DNA of 64,000 nt from Urechis unicinctus (GCA_034190875.2 CM067346.1:11475091-11539090); one strand, 5' to 3'. Positions 37,492-48,560 are shown, counted from the stretch's first letter. Program-made: numbers and translations. The notes: generated by a model not told the origin, from the sequence alone.

Positions 37492-40400
37492 TTATAGGTA
37501 TTGAGTGGACAGGCAACCACTTTTGATTGGATCATCGTTACAGTCTGGGTCAAATATCTTTTTCTCCAATTTTCCCCAGAGTTGGATATCGGGCCGATCA
37601 TGCTCCAGTCTGGCGGGGACAGGTACTCTCAAGTCCCAGATTATCTTGTGAGTGTTGTTTTCCAGAAGATTCGGGATTTCGGTCCTGTGATCTTCTGCAG
37701 GCAATAACATCAACGCCTTAGCCAATCCTTTGAATAGGATTTTGGCAACTCCATCATGTCTGTCTTTATACAGCGTAAAACTGTATCACAGGCAAGCGGA
37801 TATAACATGAGTAATGGATTCTTGCGAATCACCACACGACCTACACACAGGGTTTATTGCAGGGTCAACTGTGAGGGACATGTGCATTCTAGTTTGAATA
37901 CACTTATCCTGAGCTGCGAAGATAAATGTGCTCACTTTCAACGTTAATCGTGGGTCCTTCATGGCATGCGTGGCTACTGCCGGGAATTGGCTTTGTCTCC
38001 GAGTAGCTCTGTGGCCTATCCATTTATCCCGGTCTTCCTTAGCGATCATCAACTTAGATGGGATGTTGGTTGCTATCACTGGGGTTCTTATGGGTAATCC
38101 CAGTGTCTTCTTGATATTGTGGATGACTGATTTCCTGCCTGCCTATTGGCGACACTTGCCATAATGGGCTCAGGGCATGAAAGCAGATATTTCAAGGTCC
38201 CTGCTTGCTCATTTTTGTTTGCAGCTCGCAATGACAAGAGGCCCAGTCCTCCCAGCTTCATGGGCAAGTAGAAGTGATCCTTGCCTGTCTGACCAAACCA
38301 GCCCCAATTGTCAGACATTGTCTTTCTGACTTGAATTTTAAGGTCATCAAGCTCTTTACGATTCCAAATAGCAAAATCCATTGAATATCTGAGCTTTGAT
38401 GCACAGTATGTGCTATAAGCAATTGACTTATTTGAAACATTGAGTTTCGACGAGAAGATACACGAGACAATTTCTGCATATTTCTCGCTGATTTTCTCCT
38501 TGGTGGGCTTAACTGCGACTTCTGAGTCTTGCTCTCTTCCCATGTAAGTATAGGTCCTACCCTGACCTAGTACTGGGATGTCTCTGACGATGGGATTGTC
38601 AGAGTTCAATGCTCCTGCTCCATTGATCTCTGTGTAAGCGTATTTGGACGCGTTTAGTCTGAGGTCTTGAGCTTGTGTTGTTTCTACCAGAGTTTCCAGG
38701 CATCGCCTCATCTCCCTCTTTCCGGCCCAGATCTTTATATCATCCATGAAGATGATGTGATTTGGCAGAGCCTGGTTGGGACATATTTTGTCTTTTACTT
38801 CTTGTAGGCTCTGGGCCACTGGAGCTGTTGCCAGGCAGTATAACACTGGCGCCAACGAATCACCTTGGAACAGTCCCCTCTTGTACCTGAGCGGGCTGGT
38901 AGTACTGTCTCGAGGGGATGATCCAGTGACATATTGCGTTGACCATCTATGTACGATTCTGCGCAAAGTGAGTCTTATCCATTTTGGCAGGCTGATGGAC
39001 TTGGCTACTTGGTTGAACCATATATGAGAGATCAGATCTTACGCCTTCTCAAAGTCTACCCATACAATTTGAATTGGAGATTTCTCGAGCTTGGCCGTTT
39101 GGGTTACAGCCGCATCTGTTAACAGGCAACCAAGAGTAACTCTTGCTCCTGACCTTATGGCCCTTTGTGTCCTTGGCAGTACATCGTAGTCAATAATGTA
39201 CTCCGTAATGTAGGCGGATAACACAGCCGTTAGACACTTGTAGGCTGTGTTGAGGCAGGCTATGGGTCTGTAATCCTTTGGAAGGTTTCTGTCGCCCTTC
39301 TTGAAGATAAGAACAGTCCTGCCTTTGCATATCGTTTTGGGAATACGGATCTTCCCTTCTAGCATATCAATGATGCATTCTTTGAGAGCACTTCCAGCAG
39401 CTGGAATGTGCTTGTACAATGCGATGTATACACCATCCGGACCGGCAGCTTTTCTCAGAATTCTTCCCCATCTTTCTGCCGAAAGGAATTCCGCTGGGCT
39501 CGGGTGAGGGATTCCATTCGTCTTGGCTTTCATGGAGGAGCACCATTTGGATAGCTTTGGATTCTTGGGGTCGCATGAGCTAGTCGAGCCAACTATACTC
39601 TTCCAAAACTCAAATGTGGCTACTGAGTTTGGTGTGAGAGGTGTGGTGTGTTTGCTTCTGTCTGAGCGCATCAAGCCCAAGAGTGTGAAACTCTGTTCAC
39701 TTCCGAGAACTTGACTGAGTCATTCTTCAACCGGTTTGCGTGGTTCCTCGCCATGTTATCTGATCTGAGAGACATAAGTACTATCTTCAGGTTCAGTGAG
39801 GAAATATCTCTGTATAAATAACTTCCTCAGATGAGATTCTGCCTTTCTCATTTTCGGTGTCAACTTTTTCCTTTTTGACCTGTGCTCCAGGAGGCATTCA
39901 ATTAACATGCTGAGTTTCAAGTTCTGTGCAGTTTTCCATCTTGGATCCGATCTCGGACCTGAGGGGTCATGATGGGTTAAATCCAACGCCACACTTCCTG
40001 CCGCATACGTAAGGGCAGATAAAACCCTGGCTTTCTTGTCTGACTCGTTCCAATACCTATCGAATAGGTATGAGGCGTGATCTATCTTGTCCTGAGAGAG
40101 GACTGCATTCTTGGATCCAAGAGGAGGGCGAAATTCCTTGTCCTAGTAGTGTTCTACTAAGTCTACGAACTTTTTTTTTGTTTGTTGGCTAGACGTACAC
40201 TCTTTCGTAACTGGGTCTGTTTTCACTTCCTGTGAAACCTTTTTGGGTACAGGGACTAGAACTCCTGCCACTTATCGCCCTTATGTGGCTGGTCATGCAT
40301 TAGAGTCAGAGGGATTGAGCAGGTGCATGAAACCTGGCACTCCTCAATTTAATAGTCCTTGAGACTATTTTTGACTCACAGTAAATAACTGTTGAGCCAA

Positions 40401-40652
40401 TAGGACAGTGGTATCCTATATTGGTTATGCTCTTGCTTGATATTTCTATTACCGATAATAATACCAAGTTTGAGCAGATCTCCAGGTTACAAACTGTGTT
40501 TCTGTTGGGTACCTCTAATAGTACTCAACAGTTTTTTTCCTTGGAATTTATTCCTGTCTCCTTAGTCATTTGGCAAACTTGCCTTTATGACTGTGTATAT
40601 TTCACTTGCCGTACCAGGTGCTTGCTGAACTTAGCTTTTTGCTAGAAATATA
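37492..40652 (-). mobile_element. RLE-type non-LTR retrotransposon 1 (R2/R4-like), decayed
   Basis: Minus-strand fragments in order. N-terminal region 39,992-39,756. RT fingers 39,680-39,039, with KGRTVLIFKKGD, DYRPIACLNTAYKCLTAVL and QIVWVDFEKA. RT palm 38,966-38,088, with YKRGLFQGDSLAP and the catalytic FMDD at 38,739-38,750. A CCHC knuckle (CRSCGDSQESITHVISAC) in 38,079-37,786. Restriction-like endonuclease remains with RPDIQLW in 37,725-37,492. A downstream CCHC plus PD-type endonuclease marks an RLE LINE, not an APE LINE. The YRPIACL and (F/Y)xDDIK signatures suggest the R2/R4 side; the clade needs a tree. Several frameshifts break it. Just after the 18S piece, 40,604-40,652 is a leader shared with LINE 2. 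Confidence 0.85.
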
Positions 40653-40754
40653 CGGCCCCAAACATCTAAGGGCATCTCGTGGGTCTATATAACACTTGTC
40701 CCTCTAAGAAGTTGCACCTGCAGCATCAACAGGCGAACTATTTAATAGGCTAGA
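40653..40754 (-). rRNA. 18S rRNA gene fragment at the 5' end of LINE 1
   Basis: Minus strand reads TCTAGCCTATTAAATAGTTC, the conserved CAACTTCTTAGAGGGACAAG and GATGCCCTTAGATG to GGGGCCG, then switches to the element. Compared with the piece at 45,036-45,235 it lacks 22 bases (the TTGAGCAATAACAGGTCTGT part) and starts later. The switch point, GGGGCCG followed by TATA, is the same in both. Confidence 0.9.
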
Positions 40755-40755
40755 T

Positions 40756-40778
40756 GTTAATGACAGTGAGTCATTAAC
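40756..40778. repeat. 9-bp hairpin at the LINE 2 / LINE 1 junction
   Basis: GTTAATGAC and GTCATTAAC are perfect inverted repeats around AGTGA, immediately upstream (in element orientation) of the 18S fragment of LINE 1. It may be a scar of the insertion junction. Confidence 0.7.
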
Positions 40779-40797
40779 TAGAGATACCTTTAACACG

Positions 40798-40836
40798 TGT
40801 GTGTTGGTGTACCGTCAAACCCTATACCCACCTGGT
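40798..40836 (+). mobile_element. SINE-R 3'-tail fragment
   Basis: GTGTTGGTGTACCGTCAAAC followed by CCTATACCCACC matches only the last ~38 bp of SINE-R. It sits where the 3' end of LINE 2 should be. Confidence 0.6.
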
Positions 40837-41180
40837 GTGAAATGTCAGACCCTGGGATTGAGCCAGCTCAATCCCACGGAATCTGGTAACTTATGGAATC
40901 TCAGAGTCAAGAACACATCCTTTCCTCAGGAAACCATATTGAAACGTTCTGACCACACGGAGCCGTAGGACTTCATGTTAGTCTACTACGGCTCCACATG
41001 GTCATCCCTACCCCATGATCCATGCGTACCGCCCCAATTGTCGAGGTCACTGCACTGCGAAGTGCTATCTCTGGTTACCCCTTGTCGTGTTCGTACGAGT
41101 CATTCCATTCTATACATGTATCATTGACTTTAGGCTTTTGGCTTTGAGCAAGGCAGCTGTTCTTACTCTCTGGATTTATC
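40837..41180 (-). other. 3' untranslated region of RLE LINE 2 with two hairpins
   Basis: Follows the LINE 2 stop codon. Contains TGGGATTGAGC/GCTCAATCCCA (40,853-40,876, perfect 11-bp stem, 2-nt loop) and GGAGCCGTAG/CTACGGCTCC (40,959-40,995, 10-bp stem). The second is extended by a further GACCA/TGGTC pairing to about 18 bp with a 3-bp mismatch. R2-group reverse transcriptases are known to bind structured 3' UTR RNA to prime integration, so a recognition role is plausible but inferred. Confidence 0.6.
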
Positions 41181-44100
41181 TTACGTAGCCATATGTTTCT
41201 TTATGATGTTCGCCGTTTCATTTACTACTTCAAGCTGCATGCGCCTGATCGCAGTGGGCCGCAAATTACTGAGAGGAGGGCAAGTAGCCAGCTGGTCGCT
41301 CAGGGCATCCAGATTGCCAAGAGTGCCTATGACAAAGGGAACCAGTTTGGCTCTGACCTTGTAAGTTGAGGCGGTGACCGCTAGTAAATGCTGGTACTTC
41401 TGTTGCTTCTCCCTCACTCTAGTGGGCAATTGGTAGTCGTTTGATACCGCGACCTCTATTAGGTAGACTACCCTCTCGCCTTTGCTCCAGACTTGGATGT
41501 CTGGTCTGTCATGTTCGACAGGATGCGAAGTAGCTATTCGCAGGTCCCAAACGAGGCGAGTGTTTCTGTCCTCGAGCACATTCGGGAGAGGTTGTGTCGG
41601 TGACCCATGGTTCGCCGGAAGGAGTCCAGCATTAGCTGCCAAGTGGTGGTATAAAAGAGTGGCAACTTTGTCGTGTCTCTTTTTGTATAGCGTGAAGCCG
41701 TAGTGCGGGCAGGCCGAAACAATGTGTGTAATAGTTTCTGGGTGGTCACGACAGACCCGACAGGACGTATCGTTCTGGGCTCCGATGGTGAGGGCCCTGT
41801 GCACTCGAGACATAATGCACTTGTCCTGTGCGGCCAGGAGGTATGCGCATTGACGAGAGCGCATTGTCGGATCACTCATCCAGGCATAGGTGTCCGGATG
41901 GGTCGCGACTGAGGGGAATCCTCTCTGTCTCCTTGTCTGCCTGTGCCTGCGCCATTTCAGTTGATCTCCCTCTTTCAATTCTGCGTTCGACGGGAGAAGC
42001 TCCAGGGTCAGTCTGGAACCGGGGGGCAATTTCAGCGACTTTCGAACATTATGAAGGATTGATTTCCTCTCAACGAATTGGAGTCCATATCTTGCAACCG
42101 TCTTCTGGACTCGGCGATGAGTGGGTCCTGGGACGTTAGGATGTACCTGGCCAGCGCTACCTGTTCCATCAAGTTCAATCGCTCGAAGAGAAGTGAGATT
42201 GAGACCCCCCTCACTGAATTTCAGGTGGAAGTGATCCAAACCTGTCTGACTGAACCATGCCCAGTGGTTAGACATCGTGCGCCGGACCTGGATCTCCATT
42301 TCCAGCAGCTCCTTATAGTACCAGAGACCGAATGCAGCGGTGTATCTTAGCTTTGATACCGCGTAGATGTTATATGCCGCTGACTTGTTGACAACGCTGA
42401 GTTTGGAGGAAAAGATTTCCTTTACTAGTTCTAAGAACTTACGCTTTATTGCTACTTTTGTACTCTCAGCTTCGGTCTCGGCACGCTGCTGGATACCCAT
42501 GTATGGATAGGTTTGTCCTACTTGGAGACGCGGAATCGTAGCCATCTCCGGAGATTCAGTTCTTAAAGGTCCGGCGCCGTTCACGGATACGTAGGCACAC
42601 TTGGTGTAATTTAGTCTCATGCTCAATGCGGGGGCGAGAGCTGATCACCTTGAGGCAACGGGACATTTCGTACTCTCCTGCCCAAATCTTAATGTCGTCG
42701 ACATATGCTATGTGGTTGGGCAGCGCGTCAGCCTGGCTCATAGGGCTTTTCCCGTTCGTAAGAGCCAGGTTCAGTGGCATGATAGATATGCAAAATAGTA
42801 TGGGGGCTAAGGCATCACCTTGGAAGAGCCCGCGTTCATACTTAAGAGGCTTAGTTAAGTTCTTATTGCCGGGACCAAGGGAGTACCTAGTCGACCAGCG
42901 CCTCATTATCCTTCTAATCGGTCGCGTAACCCATTTGGGGAGCTTCACTCCTTTAAGCATTTTATTTACCCAGTTGTGAGGCACTCTGTCGAATGCCTTT
43001 TCAAGGTCAAGCCACAGTATCTGAAGGGGCCGCTTCCTTAACTTGGCCTCTGTAGTTTGGACATTATCCACCAAGAGGCAATCCGCGGTCCCCCTATCAC
43101 CTTTCCGTAGGGCTCTCTGGGTAATGGGCAAGATGTTATGTGTGCAAACGTGCTCGGTGATAAAGCGTGCAAGCACAGTGGTTAGCAGCTTATAGATGAC
43201 ATTCAAGCATGCTATCGGTCGGTAGTTAGCTGGGGCGGTCTTGTCCCCTTTCTTATGTATGAGCACAGTACGACCCTGGCGTAGGACCTTGGGGATCCTG
43301 ATTTCCTCATTGAGCATTCTAAGGATACTCAGTCGCAGGGCTCTTCCAGCCGCTGGGAGGCGTTTGAACCAGATATACTGGAGACCATCAGGTCCCGCAG
43401 CCGTCCAAGATTTCGATCTGGCCAGAATTGACTGCCACTCAGCGGCGGAGAGATATTCATTTGGCGACGAATGAGGAACATCCCTGGCAAGGTTACTGGC
43501 ATGGGCAAGCCATTCTGTAATCGCCGGGTGGCTGAGGTCCTCATCGCTCGGAGAACCTACTATCGACTGCCAGAATTGTAACACTTTCTCCTGGGAGGGG
43601 AACTCATTCCCTCGGTCCGCAGGGGGTCTTATGCCTTTTAGACCCAGCTGTCGAAACGCACTGTTCGCTCTTTGGAACCTATCGTCGGTCTTTTTGTCAT
43701 CAGCCCGCTGGGACTGCGCACGGATCTTCCCCATGAGGGCGTGTCGAGTTTCCCGGAGGGCGTTTGACGTAATGTTTCGGTACTGGCGCTTGAGTTGTAG
43801 CTCAGCCTTCCGCAGTTTTGGGGTCAGAGCGCGCCTTTTTGATCGGTGATCTAGGATCGCATCGATCTGTCGGACTTGTAGCGAGGATTGCTCACTACTT
43901 GTCGTATCATTGTTATTTCTCCTACGCCCCTGAGTAGGGGGAGGAGACTGAGTCACATAGCAAGCCGCAGCATAGTTACTGCGCTGAGAGTCCTTATCGA
44001 TTTGTCGGACTGATTCCAGTAGCGGGAGAAAAAGTTATCCGCTATGGTAAGCCTACTAGGGTCGAGTTTTTCCACCTTCGAGCCTACCGAACGCCGCTCA

Positions 44101-44408
44101 AACGTGTCGAGGAGATCCTCGACATGCGAAACGAAGTCGTTCCAGGCAGGTATTAAGGAATCAGGGAGGGGATCCTCACCTGACTCAGCAACGCCAGCAT
44201 CGCTAAGTTCGACATCTACCCCTGATGGCTGCGTCGGGGGATCCTCGCACATGTCGGGCGAGTTCGGAGGAGTCAGCGTTGACTCCCCCGCCAAGGGGAC
44301 GTTGGAACCGTTAGCCAGAATCGGAGTCCGGGTGGCGCACCAATTAAGGCTGGCCGGATTAGCCAAGACGTCAACGGTTGGGCAGGCCGTATTTTTATTT
44401 TGGTACAT
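41181..44408 (-). mobile_element. RLE-type non-LTR retrotransposon 2 (R2/R4-like), nearly full length but frameshifted
   Basis: Minus strand. N-terminal ORF 44,408-43,953 (TIADNFFSRYWNQSDKSIRT), central ORF 43,956-42,556, C-terminal ORF 42,626-41,181. RT motifs: LRQGRTVLIHKKGDKTAPAN, NYRPIACLNVIYKLLTTVL, ILWLDLEKAFDRVPHNWV, YERGLFQGDALAPILFC and catalytic YVDD at 42,694-42,705. A CCHC knuckle CRVCRDHPETITHIVSAC lies near 41,710-41,760, followed by the endonuclease with RHDKVATLLYHHLA, RPDIQVW (about 41,485-41,505) and VYLIEVAVSND. Frame breaks are small: one near 43,980, one at a C run near 42,637, and a compensated pair between 42,185 and 42,085. Domain order fits one long R2-type ORF. It is younger-looking than LINE 1. 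Confidence 0.9.
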
Positions 44409-45035
44409 AGCTTTCGCAACAATAGTGTTTCGGACACCGAGGGGCTGTTAACCCTCCGGGCCTATCCAAACTTTTGACGTAGTCGAGACTACGCCACCGC
44501 CGAGCCATGCGTGGGGAACCCCCAAGGGGGTACGCCTGCACAGGAGGAGTCTCGGGGAATTAAGTTGGGGGGCCAGGAGGCCCCACCACCGAGCAACATG
44601 TTACGAACATTAGGCAAGCATGAGTCTTGTGGCGCGCCAGTTAAGGCTGGCCGGTTTTCCGAGTCATCAGGGAAAGGCATCCGTCCGTATATTTCTTTAG
44701 TAACTTGAAAACTAGTTTGTTTCGGCGAGAGGGGTAGTTGGCCCCAAAGGCCTACTTCCATTTATAACACGAGCGGGATCGTGTCACCCAAGTACCGAGC
44801 AGGTTGGCCGCCTGACCGGGGGAAGAACTAGGGAATTACTGAGATGGGACAGCCATGAACCGATTTCTAGAAGGCTTGTTTGCCTGGTATCAGGACCTTT
44901 CACTCGGAGGAGGTCTCGTATCCGTTTCCGTAGGCTATTAGACTGGGAGTCTATCGGCAGTTCCGGCACAAGGTTACGCATCACGTTCTTGCCGTACCAG
45001 GTGCTTGCCGAACTTAGCTTATTGCTAGATGTATA
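44409..45035 (-). other. 5' leader of RLE LINE 2
   Basis: GC-richer than its surroundings, between the 18S piece and the N-terminal ORF. The first ~47 bases after the 18S junction (CTAGCAATAAGCTAAGTTCG, then GCAAGCACCTGGTACGGCAA) are also found after the 18S piece of LINE 1 although the rest of the two leaders differs. A block at about 44,318-44,410 (GTGGCGCACCAATTAAGGCT and on) is repeated imperfectly at 44,619-44,705. rDNA LINEs often carry HDV-like self-cleaving ribozymes here; I did not find a convincing fold by eye. Confidence 0.6.
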
Positions 45036-45235
45036 CGGCCCCAAACATCTAAGGGCATCACAGACCTGTTATTGCTCAATCTCGTGTATCTATATTACAC
45101 TTGTCCCTCTAAGAAGTTGCACCTGCAGCATCAGCAGGCGAACTATTTAATAGGCTAGAGTCTCGTTCGTTATCGGAATTAACCAGACAAATCGCTCCAC
45201 CAACTAAGAACGGCCATGCACCACCACCCACCGAA
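45036..45235 (-). rRNA. 200-bp 18S rRNA gene fragment at the 5' end of LINE 2
   Basis: Minus strand reads TTCGGTGGGTGGTGGTGCAT, GGCCGTTCTTAGTTGGTGGA, GCGATTTGTCTGGTTAATTC, CGATAACGAACGAGACTCTA, CAACTTCTTAGAGGGACAAG and GAGATTGAGCAATAACAGGT to GATGCCCTTAGATGTTTGGG and GCCG. These are unmistakable conserved 18S stretches. The normal continuation (CACGCGCGCTACACTG) is replaced by the element leader. A variable helix reads GTGTAATATAGATACAC, AT-rich but still able to pair. Confidence 0.95.
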
Positions 45236-46438
45236 ACTTGGAAGATGCTACACTATATTTCTTATCTTATAATATGCCTATAGGGGATGATGGTAGCCTT
45301 TGAAAAAAAGTTTACCCGTTTATTGACTTAGCTTCAAGTGACAGTGACACTAACACACTGACTAAGACATTGACATTGGCCTGCAAGTGGGACTGTAGCC
45401 CACTTTAAATTTCAGATTCAATAGATCTTGTACATCAAATAGTTAATCGAAATGCTTAATTGTACATCGTTAAAAATTCATCAACTACATACTGTAAAGA
45501 CTAACCAAAAAAAGAGAATGACATACCTGAATTGAATTAGCTACGGGTAAAAACTTAACATCAAATTCGCGCAGCAATGGTAGAATGTCATTGACGAGCA
45601 GACGCCGGAAGTAAGTAACCTTAACATCGCGGAAAAGCTGTGCGTCACAACATGGTACCGTTGAGCCAATCAAAGTTGGATATCTGTCTACAATGATCTA
45701 TGCTGGCATAAATGTCGTTCATGAGCATGCGCATAGTTTGTTCTCCTTTGTCATGCATGGTTAATGAAAAAAATACATCTGTCACTTTTTCGTTTGTCAG
45801 TAACTGATATGTATTAATAAACACACATTTCAAATGTTCGGTCTTTTGACCACATGTTATTTTTCAACTACTTACAAGAACCGGAAAACACCATAATAGA
45901 AAAATTGCATTGGTTTAACAACAAGCATCGAACTCGAACTATATATATTACAGCAACATTGAAAAATCCTCGATAGCCGATTATAAATCGTCATTGCCAC
46001 TGTAGCTAGGTTAGAAAACAGATTACCCACACCATAAGAAGGGGAGCGGTCTAGGAAACTCGAGACAGTTGAAACTTTTAAAATATCTTGAACCGTATAT
46101 GGATCCTTTTTTGATTTGTGGTGTCCAAAAAACAATAATGGCACAGATGACATGTCCACAATATATTATTTATGATTAGTACCTAATATCCATTCGTTTA
46201 TACTGTATTTGGCCTTAGAAATTAACCATTTGTAACATGATACCACGAAAATGTACAAAGTTTACAATTTCACGCTCCAAGGAATATCACATTCTTTCAC
46301 TGAAAATTTTCAAATATATATGTACAGTTAAGCTTTATATAGAACCACAGTTAAGACATTGTGCCATAAAGTAGGTGCGAAGGACAATACATGTCTGGAT
46401 TATTGTTTGAATATTTTTAGTACATCGTTTAATTTTTA
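45236..46438. other. No feature recognised
   Basis: AT-rich sequence. It is not 18S, so the LINE 2 insertion now lies outside an rDNA unit. Short minus-strand frames (45,485-45,833, 45,872-46,159) show no domain. Confidence 0.4.
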
Positions 46439-48560
46439 GAGTACAAAGTCATCGAAAAAATTGAAATAAGCAAAATTGCCCCCAAAAAATATCAAAAAAC
46501 AGCATGAGGATATCTAATGTGTTAGAAGGGATTAATTTGCAGAAAGTATATGCAAGAAAAGTAGGTACATAAATGATGAAATTTTAATTTTGGGGGTACT
46601 AGCTGCATATTTGGGGTTGATGATTTTAATCATAAATAATGAATCCAAAATAGACGATAAATTAGTCCTACATCACTTGCCATATTTTCTTTTGAGCAAT
46701 GGCTCTTCAAAGATGGACTCACCTTCATCAGGATGGTGATCATCTTCTCCATGATCTGCATCATACTGGTACTGGATGGTGTGCTTACCAGTAGAAATCT
46801 TTCACATTCCTTGTGTTCCAGTATCTCTTTCCATTATCTGCGCTCTTAAAACGATGTTCTACAGTCTTGCCTTGAAGGTAGGGACCATCTAAAGAGATCA
46901 GCTGTAGGGCACCCTGCGCTAGGTCTTGAAACGGAAAAAATTGATGTGTCAGAATTATCATATTTGATACCTTTTTTGTGGTGATAATGGACTTTTGAAA
47001 CAAAGCGATAATTTGCAGCCTCAGACTCTTTCTTGGAATGATAGTAGCTCAAGTATCAGATTATGGTAAGCTACATTAAGCTCGGACAAAGTATGTCTTA
47101 CACCAGCAAGCTCCTTTGTTTTTGAATCATGTTGTTGCTTTAAGTGCTTGCGAGACCTTCTCATTGAAGCCACCACTCTTTCATCCTCGTCATGGAGGTG
47201 GAGAGGTACGCGCTGGTTCTTCCTAAGTGGCTGTTGCAGCTGCTGGTTTCTGTGGTGCAGTGTACTTTTGTGAGTCGTAAAGATCTGAGCCTGCAGACGG
47301 ACAAGGACGAGTCAGAAGTAGTGAACTTTTGATAATCTTTGGTACCCTAGCTTACCTTTATTTGCGTGCGGCAAATCTTAGTTTGAGGGACTACATAGTC
47401 ATTCTCAACAAAGCAGGTACTACCTATGGGTTAGTTGGAGAAGACAAAGTAGGTTGTGGGGGGGGGGGGGGCAGCTTGAGGGACAACATACTCTTCATCT
47501 TGCAGCCTCAGCAGAAGCAAGCACAAGTATTATCCTCCTAGACATTGGATATAGTATTGGCAAACGGCATTCAATGCAAATTTAGTCCTGAGGTTATTTA
47601 CCCATTTTTGTAACGTCTCTTTTTGCTGTACTTGTCGAGAGTACGACTGGCGCTCCTACAAAGGTTGTCTACCAATATGTACTTGGTTAACTCACCATGA
47701 AGTTGGTTGAATGAGGTGACGCTCCCTGAAGTTCTCTACAAAGAGGCAGATTGTTTGGCTCTTGAGTTTGATGCTTTGATTGAGACAGGGTCTTACATGG
47801 TAACTCTGTTTGATCTAAATACACATTAAGAACGATAGTAGTCGGGATGGAACATGAAGGATCACACTAACCCAGCGTGAAAATTTAAGATTGAGTAGAG
47901 GTAACCACCTGGGATAAGCGTAGCTCCACGCAATGCTGAGAGGACCCAAATAATATATAAAAGAGAAGTTTATTTTTTGGAAAAATGACCTTTACAGCAC
48001 AAATCAGCACTTATTATCTCAAATCCAACCGATGTCAAATGTAATTGACGTTGAGAGCCAAAGCATAACGAATGTGTGCCTTAAAGGACCTATTTGTCTC
48101 AGTTGTGATTGTGTAATACAAGTGTGATATAACTGGCTGAAGTAAAATTACTAAAATTTTGCAGGATGGTCCTTTGAGTTTAATTTGATCATGTAATTCT
48201 ATTACATCCTGTACTAAATGCTCTGATGTCTGCCCTGCCAAAATGTTGTTGGTCCCTATCATTTACACACAGACATCAGAAAATGTCACCCATTGAGGAA
48301 GCTAAAACACTCTATTAATGTTTGAGAAGTTATGCCAGGGTTAACACAGAGAGATGTTCTGATATGTGTTGTTGTTTCCATGATTTGTGAGTTAAAGAGA
48401 AAGAGGTGCTTTGAGGAGAGACAGAAAAACCCAATCCCTTTGTGTTAAATGTGAATGCTCACTTGTGGTAGAAACTCGGGCAACTTCATATCCCATAACA
48501 TAGAATCACTTACCACAGAAACTTAAAGCAGACTTGTACAGAAAAGGAAAAAGGGATGTT
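46439..48560 (-). mobile_element. Internally deleted derivative of family W plus attached segment (copy 1)
   Basis: Parallel to 59,239-62,460 at both ends: shared GAGTACAAAGTCATC start, shared GGGATTAATTTGCAG block, shared GCAATGGCTCTTC block, and a shared 3' segment GGAAAAATGA onward (47,977 and 61,834). The W-like part joins the C-terminal exon (FQDLAQGALQLISLDGPYLQ, 46,785-47,003) directly to the 5' exon region (47,000-47,300, as in 34,970-35,300), leaving out about 2.6 kb found in the long copy. A small frame at 48,262-48,035 (MIGTNNILAGQTSEHLVQDV) vaguely recalls an SGNH-hydrolase GTN motif. There is a 14-G run at 47,458-47,471. Confidence 0.65.

Noticed and set aside
48035..48262. SGNH hydrolase gene
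   Set aside because: Only a GTNN-like motif in a 75-codon frame. The duplicate at 62.05-62.13 kb does not keep the frame, so it is reported only as a note in the W derivative.
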